Source: Pseudomonadota bacterium (lineage in GTDB: Bacteria > Pseudomonadota > Gammaproteobacteria > Burkholderiales > Burkholderiaceae_C). Taken from it: a DNA stretch of 64,000 nt. The first letter of the stretch is position 1, and each line of letters begins with the position of its first letter. Position numbers and translations under genes: made by a program. Below are positions 35,037 to 43,831 of the stretch, piece after piece. The notes below the pieces were generated by a model, which was not told where the DNA came from, searched no databases, and saw only the letters and a program-made list of their open reading frames with translations. The stretch is taken from the NCBI GenBank assembly GCA_963205335.1, contig CAUJIM010000024.1:1-64000 (forward strand). The letters are read 5' to 3'.

Positions 35037-35507
35037 TCAAGGCCTGCCGCCCGCGAGCCGGTCGGCCTGCGCCTGCAGGCGCACCAGCAGGCCGTCGAGC
35101 AGCGCCGTTTCCGCGGGGGTCAGCGCCGCGAGCAGCGCGCGGTTGATGTCGGCCACGCGCGGCAGCAGCGCGCCGTACAGGCGCCGGCCCTCGTCGGTCA
35201 GGTCCACCAGCACCTGGCGGTGGTCGCCCGGGCGCGGCGTGCGGCGCACCAGCTTTTTCTGCGTCAGCGTGGTCAGCGCGCGCGAGGTGCGCGCCCGGTC
35301 CAGCCCGGTGCGCTCGGCCAGCTGCGAGGAGACGATGCCGTCGCCCAGCGCCAGGTGCGCGAGCAGCCGCCACTCGCGCCGGGTGACGCCGAACTCGGCC
35401 TCGCACATGCGCGTGACCAGGCTGCCGGCGCGCGCCTGGTACTGCCAGAGCACGTACAGCAGCATGTCGTCCAGGATGACCGGGTCGCCGAGTTGGTGCA
35501 TGGACAT
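35037..35507 (-). CDS. MarR-family transcriptional regulator
   Basis: A 156-residue winged-helix repressor. The recognition region GIVSSQLAERTGLDRARTSRALTTL is followed by the wing DHRQVLVDLT. It is divergent from the first Bug receptor gene, with 111 bases between. That gap contains an inverted repeat at 35525-35545 overlapping a plausible promoter for the receptor. It probably represses the receptor-sulfatase set and itself. The ligand is unknown. Confidence 0.9.
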   Translation of the reverse strand: MSMHQLGDPVILDDMLLYVLWQYQARAGSLVTRMCEAEFGVTRREWRLLAHLALGDGIVSSQLAERTGLDRARTSRALTTLTQKKLVRRTPRPGDHRQVLVDLTDEGRRLYGALLPRVADINRALLAALTPAETALLDGLLVRLQAQADRLAGGRP

Positions 35508-35524
35508 AAGCGTAATCCCCTAGA

Positions 35525-35562
35525 ACAGTTGATTTTGTCAATTGTTGGCCGCTGCCTACACT
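35525..35562 (+). promoter_or_regulatory. Bug-cluster promoter with overlapping MarR-type operator
   Basis: A near-perfect dyad, ACAGTTGA (35525-35532) and TCAATTGT (35538-35545) around TTTTG, matches 7 of 8 positions and has the size of a MarR site. A sigma-70-like promoter overlaps it: -35 TTGTCA (35535-35540), 16-base spacer, -10 TACACT (35557-35562), reading towards the receptor genes. Confidence 0.65.
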
Positions 35563-35618
35563 GGCCGCACCTGCCGTTTCGCGTGCCGCGCACGCCCCGA
35601 TCCCGAGGAATCCCCCCC

Positions 35619-36584
35619 ATGATGCACAGACGTACCGCCCTGAAGGCCGTCGCGGCCGCCGGCGCCGCTCCCCTGCTCGCGCCCGCCCGGGCGCAGGGCA
35701 ACGTGGTGCGCGTGGTCGTGCCCTACGCGCCGGGCGGCTCCAGCGACCGCGCGGCGCGCATCGTCGCCGAAAAACTGGGCCCCCGGCTGGGCCAGACCGT
35801 GGTGGTCGAGAACAAGCCGGGCGCCGGCGGCCGCGTGGCGCTGCAGCAGCTCAAGGGCACCCCGGCCGGGCAGGATGCGCTGGTGATCGCCAACCCGGCC
35901 ACCATCGTCGTCGCGCCGCTGGTGTTCAAGGACCAGACGGGCTACGACCCCGAGAAGGACTTCCAGCCGATCGCGCAGGTGACCGAGTACGAGTTCGGCA
36001 TCGCCGTGGGCCCGGCGGTGCCGGTCAAGGAGCTGTCGCACCTGCTCGCCTGGCTGCGCGCCAACCCCGAGAAGGCCAACTTCGGCGTGCCCGCCACCGG
36101 CAGCCTGCCGCACTTTTTCGCGCTGATGATGGGCGAGGCCGCCAGGGTGCGCGCCGAAGTCGTGGGCTACCGCGGCTCCGGGCCCCTGATGACGGACCTG
36201 ATCGGCGGCCAGGTGCCGGTGGCCGTCGATACGCTGGACACGCTGCTGCCGCAGCACGACGCGGGCAAGCTGCGCATCCTCGCGTCGTCGGATGCCAAGC
36301 GCTCGCCGTTCGCGCCCAAGGTGCCGACCTGCAGGGAAGCGGGCCTGGACCTGGTGGCCACCGGCTGGAACGCGTTCTTCGCGCCCGCCAGCATGCCCGC
36401 GGAACGCGCGCGCAAGATCGCCGCGGCCGTGCGCGACATCCTGCGCGAGGAAGACACCCGCCGCGCGCTGCACGCCAGCATGGTCGTACCGGTGGCCCGC
36501 GGCGCCGAGGAGACCGCCGCCATGCTCAAGGCCTACCGCGCGCAGTGGGCGCCGGTGGTGCAGCGCTCGGGCTACCAGCCCTGA
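35619..36584 (+). CDS. Bug-type (TctC family) periplasmic solute receptor 1
   Basis: A 321-residue periplasmic binding protein. The signal peptide (1-26, HRRTALKAVAAAG...ARAQ) has a twin-arginine-like start. The TctC fold is marked by VRVVVPYAPGGSSDRAAR at about 30-47 and ENKPGAGGRVALQ. These proteins bind carboxylates or amides and either feed a TctAB transporter or act as sensors. No TctA or TctB gene is near. ATG codons at 35619 and 35622 are both usable. It is first in a row of three receptors. Confidence 0.9.
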   Translation: MMHRRTALKAVAAAGAAPLLAPARAQGNVVRVVVPYAPGGSSDRAARIVAEKLGPRLGQTVVVENKPGAGGRVALQQLKGTPAGQDALVIANPATIVVAPLVFKDQTGYDPEKDFQPIAQVTEYEFGIAVGPAVPVKELSHLLAWLRANPEKANFGVPATGSLPHFFALMMGEAARVRAEVVGYRGSGPLMTDLIGGQVPVAVDTLDTLLPQHDAGKLRILASSDAKRSPFAPKVPTCREAGLDLVATGWNAFFAPASMPAERARKIAAAVRDILREEDTRRALHASMVVPVARGAEETAAMLKAYRAQWAPVVQRSGYQP

Positions 36585-36607
36585 AATCCTTCACCGGCCC
36601 GCGCCAC

Positions 36608-37585
36608 ATGCCCACCCGCCGCACCGTCATCGCCCGCACCCTGCCCGCCCTGGGCGCCGCGCTGCTGGGCACGCCCGCGCTCGCGCAGGCCGCCTACCCC
36701 GGCAAGCCCGTCAGGATCGTGGTCAACTTCCCGGCCGGCGGTCCGCTGGACATCGTTGCCCGCGCGGTGGGCAGCGAGCTGCAGAAGGCGCTCGGGCAGC
36801 CCTTCATCGTGGACAACAAGCCCGGCGCCGCGGGCAACATCGGCGTCGCCGAGGTCGCGCGCAGCGCACCCGACGGCTACACGGTGCTGGTCACGATCGA
36901 CACGCCGTTCACCGTCAACCCGCACATCTACCAGTCCATGCCGTTCAAGCCGCAGGACTTCAGGCCGGTGATGGTCGTCTCCTCGTCCGGCCTGCTCGTC
37001 GGCGTGCACCCGCGCACCGGCTTCAAGACCCTGTCCGACCTGGTGGCCGCGGGCAAGACCAAGGGCGTGAGCTTCGCCTCGGCGGGGGCCGGCAGCCCCG
37101 GCCACCTGGCGGCCGAGGTGTTCCGCGAGGCCACCGGCATGAAGATCCTGCACGTGCCCTACAAGGGCAACGCGCCCGCGGTCAACGCGGTGCTGTCGGG
37201 CGAGGTCGACGGCGGCGTGCTGGCCACGCCCGGCATGTTGCCGCACGCCAAGGCCGGCAAGATCACGGCGCTGGCCGTCACCAGCCGCCAGCGCTCGGTG
37301 CTCGCGCCCGACGTGCCCACCGTGGCCGAGGCGGGCCACCCCGACTTCGTGCAGGAAGTGCTCTACACGGCCATGGTGCCGGCCGCGACGCCGCAGGCCG
37401 TGGTCGACACCCTGGCCAAGGTGATGGAGGGCGTGCTGGCGCAGCCCGGATTCCGCCAGCGCCTGAACACCCTGGACATGTTCCCCGAGGGCCTCGCGGG
37501 CGCGGCGGCGGCCCGGCGCCTGCAGGAGCTCTCGGAGCGCTATGGCCGCATCATCAAGGCCACCGGCATGACGGCCGAGCAGTGA
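36608..37585 (+). CDS. Bug-type (TctC family) periplasmic solute receptor 2
   Basis: A 325-residue receptor with a signal peptide ending near ALAQA (about residue 26). Ligand-region motifs are VRIVVNFPAGGPLDIVARA and DNKPGAAGNIG. The conserved HVPYKGNAPA loop and FASAGAGSPGHLAAE are typical of the family. It lies 23 bases after receptor 1 and is clearly a paralogue, sharing well below half of its residues by eye. The Asp in the PAGGPLD position suggests a carboxylate or amide ligand, unconfirmed. Confidence 0.92.
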   Translation: MPTRRTVIARTLPALGAALLGTPALAQAAYPGKPVRIVVNFPAGGPLDIVARAVGSELQKALGQPFIVDNKPGAAGNIGVAEVARSAPDGYTVLVTIDTPFTVNPHIYQSMPFKPQDFRPVMVVSSSGLLVGVHPRTGFKTLSDLVAAGKTKGVSFASAGAGSPGHLAAEVFREATGMKILHVPYKGNAPAVNAVLSGEVDGGVLATPGMLPHAKAGKITALAVTSRQRSVLAPDVPTVAEAGHPDFVQEVLYTAMVPAATPQAVVDTLAKVMEGVLAQPGFRQRLNTLDMFPEGLAGAAAARRLQELSERYGRIIKATGMTAEQ

Positions 37586-37691
37586 TCCTGAAAACATAGC
37601 GTTCAGCGCTTGCTGCGCCTGCGAAAATGGCTGAAATGATGCTGAACTTCCAGCGCTCGTCCCGTTCCCTTTCCGAAGAGAGGCCCCGGTC

Positions 37692-38681
37692 ATGAATCGA
37701 TCGCATTGCATCCGCCGCGCCCTGCCGGCCCTGGCGCTGGCCTGCGGCGCCGCGCTGGCCGGCGCCGCCTGGGCGCAGGGCGCGCCCTGGCCCGCCAGGC
37801 CGGTGCGCCTGCTCGTCGGCTCGCCGCCGGGCGGGCCCTCGGACATCACCGCGCGCGCCTTCGCCGAGATGCTGCAAAAGCGCGTCGGCCAGCCCGTGGT
37901 GGTGGAAAACCGCCCGGGCGCGGGCAATGGCCTGGCGGCGGGCGCCGCGGCCAAGGCCGAGCCCGACGGCTACACCCTGGTGCTCAGCCCCGACACCGTG
38001 ATGACGGTGAATCCGCTGATCTACAGGAACCAGAACTTCGATGCACGCACCGACCTGGTGGACGTCTCCATCCTCTCGAGCTTCTCGCAGATGCTGGTGT
38101 GCAACCCGGCGCTGGGCGTGAAGAGCGCGGGCGAGCTGATCGCCAAGGCCAGGACGCAGCGCATCACCTATGCTTCGGGCGGCGCCGGGGTGCCCGGGCA
38201 CCTGGCGGCGGAGATGTTCAGCGAAATCTCCGGCGCCAGGATGGAGCACGTGCCCTACCGCGGCCCGTCGCCGGCGACGCTCGCGGTGCTCTCGGGCGAG
38301 GTCGACTGCGGCTTTCTCGCCACGCCGACGGTGATGCAGCACGTCAAGGCCGGCAAGCTGGCGGCGCTGGCGGTCTCGTCGGGCACGCCCTCGCCGCTCG
38401 CGCCCGAGGTGCCGACGCTGGCCGCCGCGCTCGGGCGGCCGGGGCTGGACGTGAGCTTCCGCCTGGTGCTGCAAACCGCCAGGGGCACGCCCGCGCCCGT
38501 GGTCGCCGCGCTCGAGCGCGCCGCCATGGAGATCATGCAGGACCCCGGGGTGAAGACCCGGCTGCAGGCCTCCGACGTGCTCGCCCAGGGCAGCAGCAGC
38601 GCGCAGGCCGCGCAGACCATGCAGGCCGAGATCGCGCGCTGGGAGCCGCTGGTCAGGCGCCTGGGCCTGAAGGTGGATTGA
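37692..38681 (+). CDS. Bug-type (TctC family) periplasmic solute receptor 3
   Basis: A 329-residue receptor with signal peptide 1-28 (ending AAWAQ). VRLLVGSPPGGPSDITARA, ENRPGAGNGLA and HVPYRGPSPATLAVLSGEVD mark the TctC fold. It resembles receptor 2 more than receptor 1. The gap from receptor 2 (106 bases) contains a worn relative of the dispersed repeat. Its stop codon is followed one base later by the sulfatase ATG, so the two are tightly linked in translation and presumably in function. Confidence 0.92.
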   Translation: MNRSHCIRRALPALALACGAALAGAAWAQGAPWPARPVRLLVGSPPGGPSDITARAFAEMLQKRVGQPVVVENRPGAGNGLAAGAAAKAEPDGYTLVLSPDTVMTVNPLIYRNQNFDARTDLVDVSILSSFSQMLVCNPALGVKSAGELIAKARTQRITYASGGAGVPGHLAAEMFSEISGARMEHVPYRGPSPATLAVLSGEVDCGFLATPTVMQHVKAGKLAALAVSSGTPSPLAPEVPTLAAALGRPGLDVSFRLVLQTARGTPAPVVAALERAAMEIMQDPGVKTRLQASDVLAQGSSSAQAAQTMQAEIARWEPLVRRLGLKVD

Positions 38682-38682
38682 C

Positions 38683-39999
38683 ATGCAGCGGCCCAACATC
38701 ATCTTCATCGTCGCCGACGACCTCGGCTACGCCGACCTCGGCTGCTACGGCGGGCGCGACGAGCCCTGGGGCAAGGTCTCGCCGGTGCTCGACGGGCTGG
38801 CCGCCGGGGGCCTGAAGTTCACCCAGGGCTACAGCAACTCGCCGGTATGCTCGCCCACGCGCTTCGCGCTGATGACGGCGCGCTACCAGTACCGCCTGCG
38901 CGGCGCGGCCGAGGAGCCGATCAACAGCAAGAGCCGCGGCAGCAGCACGCTCGGCCTGCCGCCCGGGCACCCGACGCTGCCCTCGCTGCTCAGGGACGCC
39001 GGCTACCGCACCGCGCTGATCGGCAAGTGGCACCTGGGCTTTCCGCCCGGGTTCGGGCCGACGCTGTCGGGCTACGAGGAGAGCTTCGGCCCGCTGGCCG
39101 GCGGGGTGGACTACTTCACCCACTGCGACTCCAGCGGCCAGCACGACCTGTGGCTCGGCGGCGCCGCGCACCACGAGGAGGGCTACCTCACCGACCTGCT
39201 CTCCCGGCGCGCGGTCGACTACGTCGAGCGCATGGCGCGGCAGGACGCGCCGTTCTTCGTCAGCCTGCACTACACCGCGCCGCACTGGCCCTGGGAGACG
39301 CGCGACGATGCCGCGCGCGCGCCCACCATCAAGGACAACCTGTTCGACCTGGCCGCGGGCAACATCCACGTCTACCGCCGCATGATCCACCACATGGACG
39401 AGGGCATAGGCTGGATCATGGACGCGCTGCGCGCCACCGGCCGGCTCGACGACACCCTGGTCGTCTTCACCAGCGACAACGGCGGCGAGCGCTTCTCCGA
39501 CAACTGGCCGCTGGTGGGCGGCAAGATGGACCTGACCGAGGGCGGCATCCGCGTGCCCTGGATCGCGCACTGGCCGGCCGTGATCCGGCCCGGCGGCGAG
39601 AGCCGGCAGCTGTGCATGACCATGGACTGGTCGGCCACCCTGCTCGATGCCGCGGGCGCGGCGGCGCACCCCAACTACCCGCTCGACGGCGTCTCGCTGC
39701 TGCCGGTGCTGCGCGACGCTGCGCACGCGTTCGACCGGCCGCTGCATTGGCGCATGAACCACCGCGGCCAGCAGGCGCTGCGCCAGGGCGACTGGAAGTA
39801 CCTCAAGGTGGACGGCAACGAATACCTGTTCAACATCCCCGGCGACGAGCGCGAGCGCGCCAACCTCGGCAGGCAGCAGCCCGAGCGCCTGCAGGCCATG
39901 CGCGCCGACTGGGAGGCCTGGAACGCGACCATGCCGCCGATTCCCGCGGACGCCACGGTGAGCCTGGGCTATTCGTACAAGGACATGCCGCAGCGCTGA
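38683..39999 (+). CDS. Sulfatase (formylglycine-dependent, arylsulfatase type)
   Basis: A 438-residue type I sulfatase hydrolysing sulfate esters. The metal-binding DD pair is at residues 12-13, the formylglycine site Cys56 in CSPTR (56-60), and the catalytic GKWHLG at 114-119. VFTSDNGGE carries the second metal site. No signal peptide is visible: the protein starts MQRPNIIFIVADD at the catalytic domain, so it looks cytosolic. No sulfatase-activating enzyme gene is in the window. The one-base spacing to receptor 3 suggests action on the imported ligand. Confidence 0.9.
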   Translation: MQRPNIIFIVADDLGYADLGCYGGRDEPWGKVSPVLDGLAAGGLKFTQGYSNSPVCSPTRFALMTARYQYRLRGAAEEPINSKSRGSSTLGLPPGHPTLPSLLRDAGYRTALIGKWHLGFPPGFGPTLSGYEESFGPLAGGVDYFTHCDSSGQHDLWLGGAAHHEEGYLTDLLSRRAVDYVERMARQDAPFFVSLHYTAPHWPWETRDDAARAPTIKDNLFDLAAGNIHVYRRMIHHMDEGIGWIMDALRATGRLDDTLVVFTSDNGGERFSDNWPLVGGKMDLTEGGIRVPWIAHWPAVIRPGGESRQLCMTMDWSATLLDAAGAAAHPNYPLDGVSLLPVLRDAAHAFDRPLHWRMNHRGQQALRQGDWKYLKVDGNEYLFNIPGDERERANLGRQQPERLQAMRADWEAWNATMPPIPADATVSLGYSYKDMPQR

Positions 40000-40019
40000 G
40001 CGGCTGCCCGGCTTGCCAC

Positions 40020-40044
40020 GAAAAAGCGCGCCTCGCGGCGCGCT
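40020..40044 (-). terminator. Intrinsic terminator for the DsbA-like gene
   Basis: Read on the minus strand, an 8-base stem AGCGCGCC/GGCGCGCT (40037-40044 with 40025-40032, loop GCGA) is followed by TTTTT. It lies 20 bases past the DsbA-like stop codon and also ends the plus-strand sulfatase region. Confidence 0.75.
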
Positions 40045-40063
40045 GGTGTCGGGGCGCGCCGCC

Positions 40064-40714
40064 TCAGGTCTTGCGCAGCGAGTCGGTGAGGTAGTCCACC
40101 ACCTGCAGCACCACCTGCATGCTGCCCGCGAGCGTGCCGTCGGTGTAGTAGCGGCCGGCCACGCCCATCGCGGGCACGCCCTCGACCTTGTACGCGCCTT
40201 GCAGCTGCGTCGCCTTGCGCACCTGGTTGGCGACGCTGAACGAGTCGTAGATTTCCTTGAACTTGGCCTTGTCCAGGCCCTGCTTGGCGATCCAGTCGAG
40301 GATCCGGTCGTCCTTGTTGAGCTGCAGGCGCTCGACGTGGATCGCGTGGAACACCTTGGCGTGCATCTCGCCGACCTTGCCCATGCCCTCGAGCGCGTAG
40401 TAGAGCTTCTGCTCCGGCACGAAGCTCGGGTTGAACGCCACCGGCACGCGGCGGAAGGCCAGGTCCTTGGGGATCGCCTTGAGCCACGCGGAGAGCGCGG
40501 GCTCGAACGCGTTGCAGTGCGGGCAGCTGTACCAGAAGAACTCGACCACCTCGGTCTTGCCCGCCGGCGCCTCCACCAGCGCGGGCTGCTTGAGCTCCAG
40601 GAAGTCGATGCCCTCCTGGAACTTGCGCGCCTGCGCGCCGGCCGCCAGCGGCATGCCGATGGCGCCGGTGGCGAGTACCGTGGCGGTGGACAGGGAAAAA
40701 TCGCGGCGTTTCAT
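40064..40714 (-). CDS. Thiol:disulfide interchange protein DsbA-like, Tat-type signal
   Basis: A 216-residue periplasmic oxidase that introduces disulfides. The active site is CPHC at residues 64-67 in a thioredoxin fold with a helical insert. The cis-Pro loop reads EGVPAMGVAG. The N-terminus MKRRDFSLST has a twin-arginine motif, so export may be Tat-dependent, unlike most DsbA. The ATG at 40714 opens this signal. A terminator follows at 40020 and a MITE-like element lies just upstream. Confidence 0.9.
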   Translation of the reverse strand: MKRRDFSLSTATVLATGAIGMPLAAGAQARKFQEGIDFLELKQPALVEAPAGKTEVVEFFWYSCPHCNAFEPALSAWLKAIPKDLAFRRVPVAFNPSFVPEQKLYYALEGMGKVGEMHAKVFHAIHVERLQLNKDDRILDWIAKQGLDKAKFKEIYDSFSVANQVRKATQLQGAYKVEGVPAMGVAGRYYTDGTLAGSMQVVLQVVDYLTDSLRKT

Positions 40715-40744
40715 GAGGTACTCCGAAAAGGATACGGGGGTCTG

Positions 40745-40916
40745 AGAGCCTGTTCGTGATCTCTTTTTGCTGCCTTGCCCGAAGGGTTGCACCGCTTGAG
40801 GCAAGTCCGCGGCGTTGCAAATCCTCGCCGGGCCACCAGCCCGGCTGCGGTTTGCGCCTTGCAGCCACAGCCTTTGCGGGGCAACGGACACCAAGAAGAG
40901 ATCATGAACAGGCTCT
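40745..40916. mobile_element. MITE-like element with 21-base terminal inverted repeats
   Basis: The ends AGAGCCTGTTCGTGATCTCTT (40745-40765, one base over twenty, so read as AGAGCCTGTTC plus GTGATCTCTT) and 40896-40916 are inverted copies with a single mismatch. The 172-base element has no gene but contains an inner palindrome GCCGGGC/GCCCGGC. No clear target-site duplication is seen. It looks like a non-autonomous transposable element or a large cruciform repeat. Confidence 0.7.
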
Positions 40917-40947
40917 GAGCGGCACGGCGGCGGGAAAGTTTCGGCAG

Positions 40948-41574
40948 TCAGCGCGCCACGCGCACCAGGATGGAATTGACGCCCGCGCCGTCGAGCTTGC
41001 CCTTGAGCTGGTCGGCATCGTCGCGCCGGGCGAACGGGCCGATGCGCACGCGGTAGACCGCGCGCCCGCTTTGCTGGCCTTCGCTCACGCGCGCCTCCCA
41101 GCCGAGCATGGCCAGCTGCGCGCGCTGCGCGTCGGCCTCTTCGCGTGCGCGGAATGCGCCGGCCTGGATGAAGTAGGCGTAGGGCGCCTCGGCGGTGGCC
41201 GGCGCCGGCGCGGCCGCTGCCGGCGGCGCGCTGGCCGGTGCCGCGGTTCTGGCCCGCGCCAGGTCACCGAGCGGGTCGTCCGATGCCGGCGCCGTGGCGG
41301 GGGCCTGGCCCGAGACCGCCGGGGCCTCGGGCGCCGGCGTGGCGCCGGTCCCCGGTCCCGCGGGGTTCTTGCCGTACAGCGGCGCGTTCGGGTCCCAATT
41401 CTTGCCCCGCTGCGCGTTGTCGGCGCTGGGGTCGGCCAGGCGCGAGCCGTTGTTCATGAACGGCACCGGCACCTTGCTGACGTATGCCGCCACCGCGAGC
41501 GCGATGCCCAGTCCGACGACGACGCCGATGAGGAGGCCGGCCAGCGTGCCGCCGCGTTGCTTGCTTGGGATCAT
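40948..41574 (-). CDS. SPOR-domain protein, FtsN-like
   Basis: A 208-residue bitopic protein. A short cytosolic N-terminus precedes one membrane helix (about 13-33, LAGLLIGVVVGLGIALAVAAYV), then a long Pro/Ala-rich periplasmic linker. The C-terminal SPOR domain (about 130-208, YFIQAGAFRAREEADAQRAQL) binds denuded septal peptidoglycan. The ATG at 41574 is used; a GTG two codons earlier (41580) overlaps the argS stop. This argS-linked position is that of ftsN-like genes in several proteobacteria. Translational coupling to argS is likely. Confidence 0.85.
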   Translation of the reverse strand: MIPSKQRGGTLAGLLIGVVVGLGIALAVAAYVSKVPVPFMNNGSRLADPSADNAQRGKNWDPNAPLYGKNPAGPGTGATPAPEAPAVSGQAPATAPASDDPLGDLARARTAAPASAPPAAAAPAPATAEAPYAYFIQAGAFRAREEADAQRAQLAMLGWEARVSEGQQSGRAVYRVRIGPFARRDDADQLKGKLDGAGVNSILVRVAR

Positions 41575-41576
41575 GG

Positions 41577-43256
41577 TCACATTCTTTGCGGAGCCGAGAC
41601 ACCGAGTACGGCAAGGCCGTTGTCCAGCACCTGCCGCGTGGCCGCCACCAGCGCCAGGCGCGCGCGCCTGACGGTTTCGTCGTCCACGAGGATGCGCTCG
41701 GCATCGTAGTAGCTATGGTAGCTGGCGGCGAGTTCGCGCAGGTAGAACGTCACGTCGTGCGGCGCGTTGTCGCTGGCGGCCGCGCCGAGCATCTCGGGGT
41801 ACTTGGCCAGCTGCAGCATCAGCGCCTGGGCCTGCTCGCTGGTCAGCGGCGAGAGGTCGGCGTGCGCGAGTTCGCTCGCGTCGCCGTCCTCGCGCCAGGC
41901 GCGCAGCACCGAGCAGATGCGCGCGTGCGCGTACTGCACGTAGTACACCGGGTTGTCGTTGTTCTGTGCCACGGCCAGGTCGACGTCGAAGGTGTACTCG
42001 GTGTCGGGCTTGCGGCTGAGCAGGAAGAAGCGCACCGCATCCTTGCTGGTCCACTCGATCAGGTCGCGCAGCGTCACGTAGCTGCCCGCGCGCTTGCTGA
42101 TCTTGACCTCCTCGCCGCCGCGCACCACGCGCACCATGGTGTGCAGCACGTAGTCGGGGTAGCCCTGGGGGATGCCGACGTCGGCCGCCTGCAGCCCGGC
42201 GCGCACGCGCGCGATGGTGCCGTGGTGGTCGGTGCCCTGGATGTTGACCACCTTGTGGAAGCCGCGCTGCCACTTCTGGATGTGGTAGGCCACGTCGGGC
42301 ACGAAATAGGTGTAGCCGCCGTCGCTCTTGCGCATGACGCGGTCCTTGTCGTCGCCGTAGTCGGTGGTCCTGAGCCAGAGCGCGCCGTCCTTCTCGTAGG
42401 TCTTGCCGTTGGCCACGAGGCGCTGCACCGTGGCCTCGACGTGGCCGTTGGCGTACAGGCTCGATTCGAGGTAGTACTCGTCGAACTTGAGCTGGAAGGC
42501 CTGCAGGTCCTTGTCCTGCTCGTTGCGCAGGTAGGCCACGGCGAACTGGCGCACGTTGTCGTAGTCGCCCACGTCGCCGCTGGCGGTGAATGCGCGGTCG
42601 TCGGCCTTCACCGTGGCCCTGGCCAGGAAGGCATCGGCGATGTCCTGGATGTAGTCGCCGTTGTAGGCGGCCTCGGGCCAGCCGGGGTCGCCGGGCTTGA
42701 GCCCCTGCGCGCGCAGCTGCGTGCTTTTGGTGAGCGTGTCGATCTGCACGCCCGCGTCGTTGTAGTAGAACTCGCGGTGCACCTGCCAGCCCTGCGTGGC
42801 ATAGAGGTTGCAGATCGCGTCGCCCAGCGCCGCCTGGCGGCCGTGGCCCACGTGCAGCGGCCCGGTGGGGTTGGCCGAGACGAACTCGACCAGGATTCTC
42901 TCGCCGCGATCGGCCTGCCAGCCGAAGCGCTCCTTCGCGGCGAGCACCTCGCGCACCACCTGCTGCCTGGCGGCGGGCTTGAGGCGCAGGTTCAGGAACC
43001 CCGGCCCGGCGATCTCGATGGCATCCACCCAGCGCTGGTACGCCGGCGTGGCCATCAGCGCCGCCTGCAGGCGTTCGCCCAGCGCCCGCGGGTTTTGCCG
43101 CACGGCCCTGGCCAGCTGCATCGCCGCCGTGCAGGCCCAGTCGCCGTGCGCCGCCACCTTGGGGTTTTCGAATGCGGCGCGCGCGCCGGCGCCGGGCGCG
43201 AGCTTTTCGAGTTCGGCGGCCAGCGCCGCGAGCAGTTCTTCTTTGACGCTGAGCAT
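41577..43256 (-). CDS. argS: Arginyl-tRNA synthetase
   Basis: Charges tRNA-Arg with arginine. The 559-residue class I enzyme has the N-terminal Add-1 domain, the HIGH-type motif HVGHG at 135-139 ([12 protein letters not shown]), KISKRAG in the KMSKS position, and a helical anticodon-binding C-terminal domain. The ATG at 43256 opens [12 protein letters not shown]; the frame upstream is not conserved-looking. It leads into the SPOR-domain gene. Confidence 0.97.
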   Translation of the reverse strand: MLSVKEELLAALAAELEKLAPGAGARAAFENPKVAAHGDWACTAAMQLARAVRQNPRALGERLQAALMATPAYQRWVDAIEIAGPGFLNLRLKPAARQQVVREVLAAKERFGWQADRGERILVEFVSANPTGPLHVGHGRQAALGDAICNLYATQGWQVHREFYYNDAGVQIDTLTKSTQLRAQGLKPGDPGWPEAAYNGDYIQDIADAFLARATVKADDRAFTASGDVGDYDNVRQFAVAYLRNEQDKDLQAFQLKFDEYYLESSLYANGHVEATVQRLVANGKTYEKDGALWLRTTDYGDDKDRVMRKSDGGYTYFVPDVAYHIQKWQRGFHKVVNIQGTDHHGTIARVRAGLQAADVGIPQGYPDYVLHTMVRVVRGGEEVKISKRAGSYVTLRDLIEWTSKDAVRFFLLSRKPDTEYTFDVDLAVAQNNDNPVYYVQYAHARICSVLRAWREDGDASELAHADLSPLTSEQAQALMLQLAKYPEMLGAAASDNAPHDVTFYLRELAASYHSYYDAERILVDDETVRRARLALVAATRQVLDNGLAVLGVSAPQRM

Positions 43257-43375
43257 GGCGCGAATTTTACGGGTCACTTCGACAACCCGAGCCCCCGGCG
43301 CGGCGTTATGCAGCGTGGCCTGCCGCGCGGTGCGGCGCAGCGGGCATCCAACCACCCGTCCCTGAGGAGACACGC

Positions 43376-43690
43376 ATGAAGAAATGGCTTTCCCTGCTGG
43401 TTGCGGCCGGTTTCGCGCTTTCCTTTTCCGCTTTCGGCGCCGATGCGCCCGCCAAGAAGGCACCCACCGCGCAGCAGCAGAAGATGACCGCCTGCAACGC
43501 CGAGGCCAAGACCAAGGACCTGAAGGGCGATGAGCGCAAGGCCTTCATGAAGGAGTGCCTGAGCACCAAGAAGGCCGCGACGCAGCAGGACAAGATGAAG
43601 AGCTGCAACGCCGACGCCAAGACCAAGAACCTCGCGGGCGACGCACGCAAGGCCTTCATGAAGGAATGCCTGAGCGGCAAGGCGGCTTGA
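43376..43690 (+). CDS. PsiF-repeat periplasmic protein
   Basis: A 104-residue small exported protein. Residues 1-22 are a signal peptide ([22 protein letters not shown]). Two PsiF repeats follow, each with [10 protein letters not shown]...[10 protein letters not shown] and two cysteines; a repeat unit spans about 33 residues. PsiF is phosphate-starvation-inducible in E. coli, but its role is unknown. It is divergent from argS. A GC-rich hairpin follows at 43703-43722 without a T run. Confidence 0.9.
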   Translation: MKKWLSLLVAAGFALSFSAFGADAPAKKAPTAQQQKMTACNAEAKTKDLKGDERKAFMKECLSTKKAATQQDKMKSCNADAKTKNLAGDARKAFMKECLSGKAA

Positions 43691-43738
43691 CCGATCCGGC
43701 AGGACGCCGCGTCCGCGGCGTCGGTGCGCACTGGCGCC

Positions 43739-43831
43739 ATGGGTGAGCCGCCGTGGCGCGTAGCGATACGCGCCTGCGAGACGGGCGATCTGGACGCGCT
43801 GGCGGCCCGCGGGCGCGCTGTCAGCGCGTGA
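43739..43831 (+). pseudogene. Possible remnant of a GNAT acetyltransferase start
   Basis: A 30-codon frame (WRVAIRACETGDLDALAARG) resembles the first beta strand and helix of GNAT acetyltransferases, then stops. The reading ends overlapping the DUF2214 gene on the other strand. It could be a truncated gene left by rearrangement or a chance match. Confidence 0.3.

Noticed and set aside
37590-37640. Worn relatives of the dispersed palindrome near 37600, and similar ones near 33330 and 47690
   Set aside because: Only the AGCGCTTG core is kept; not enough to annotate as separate copies.
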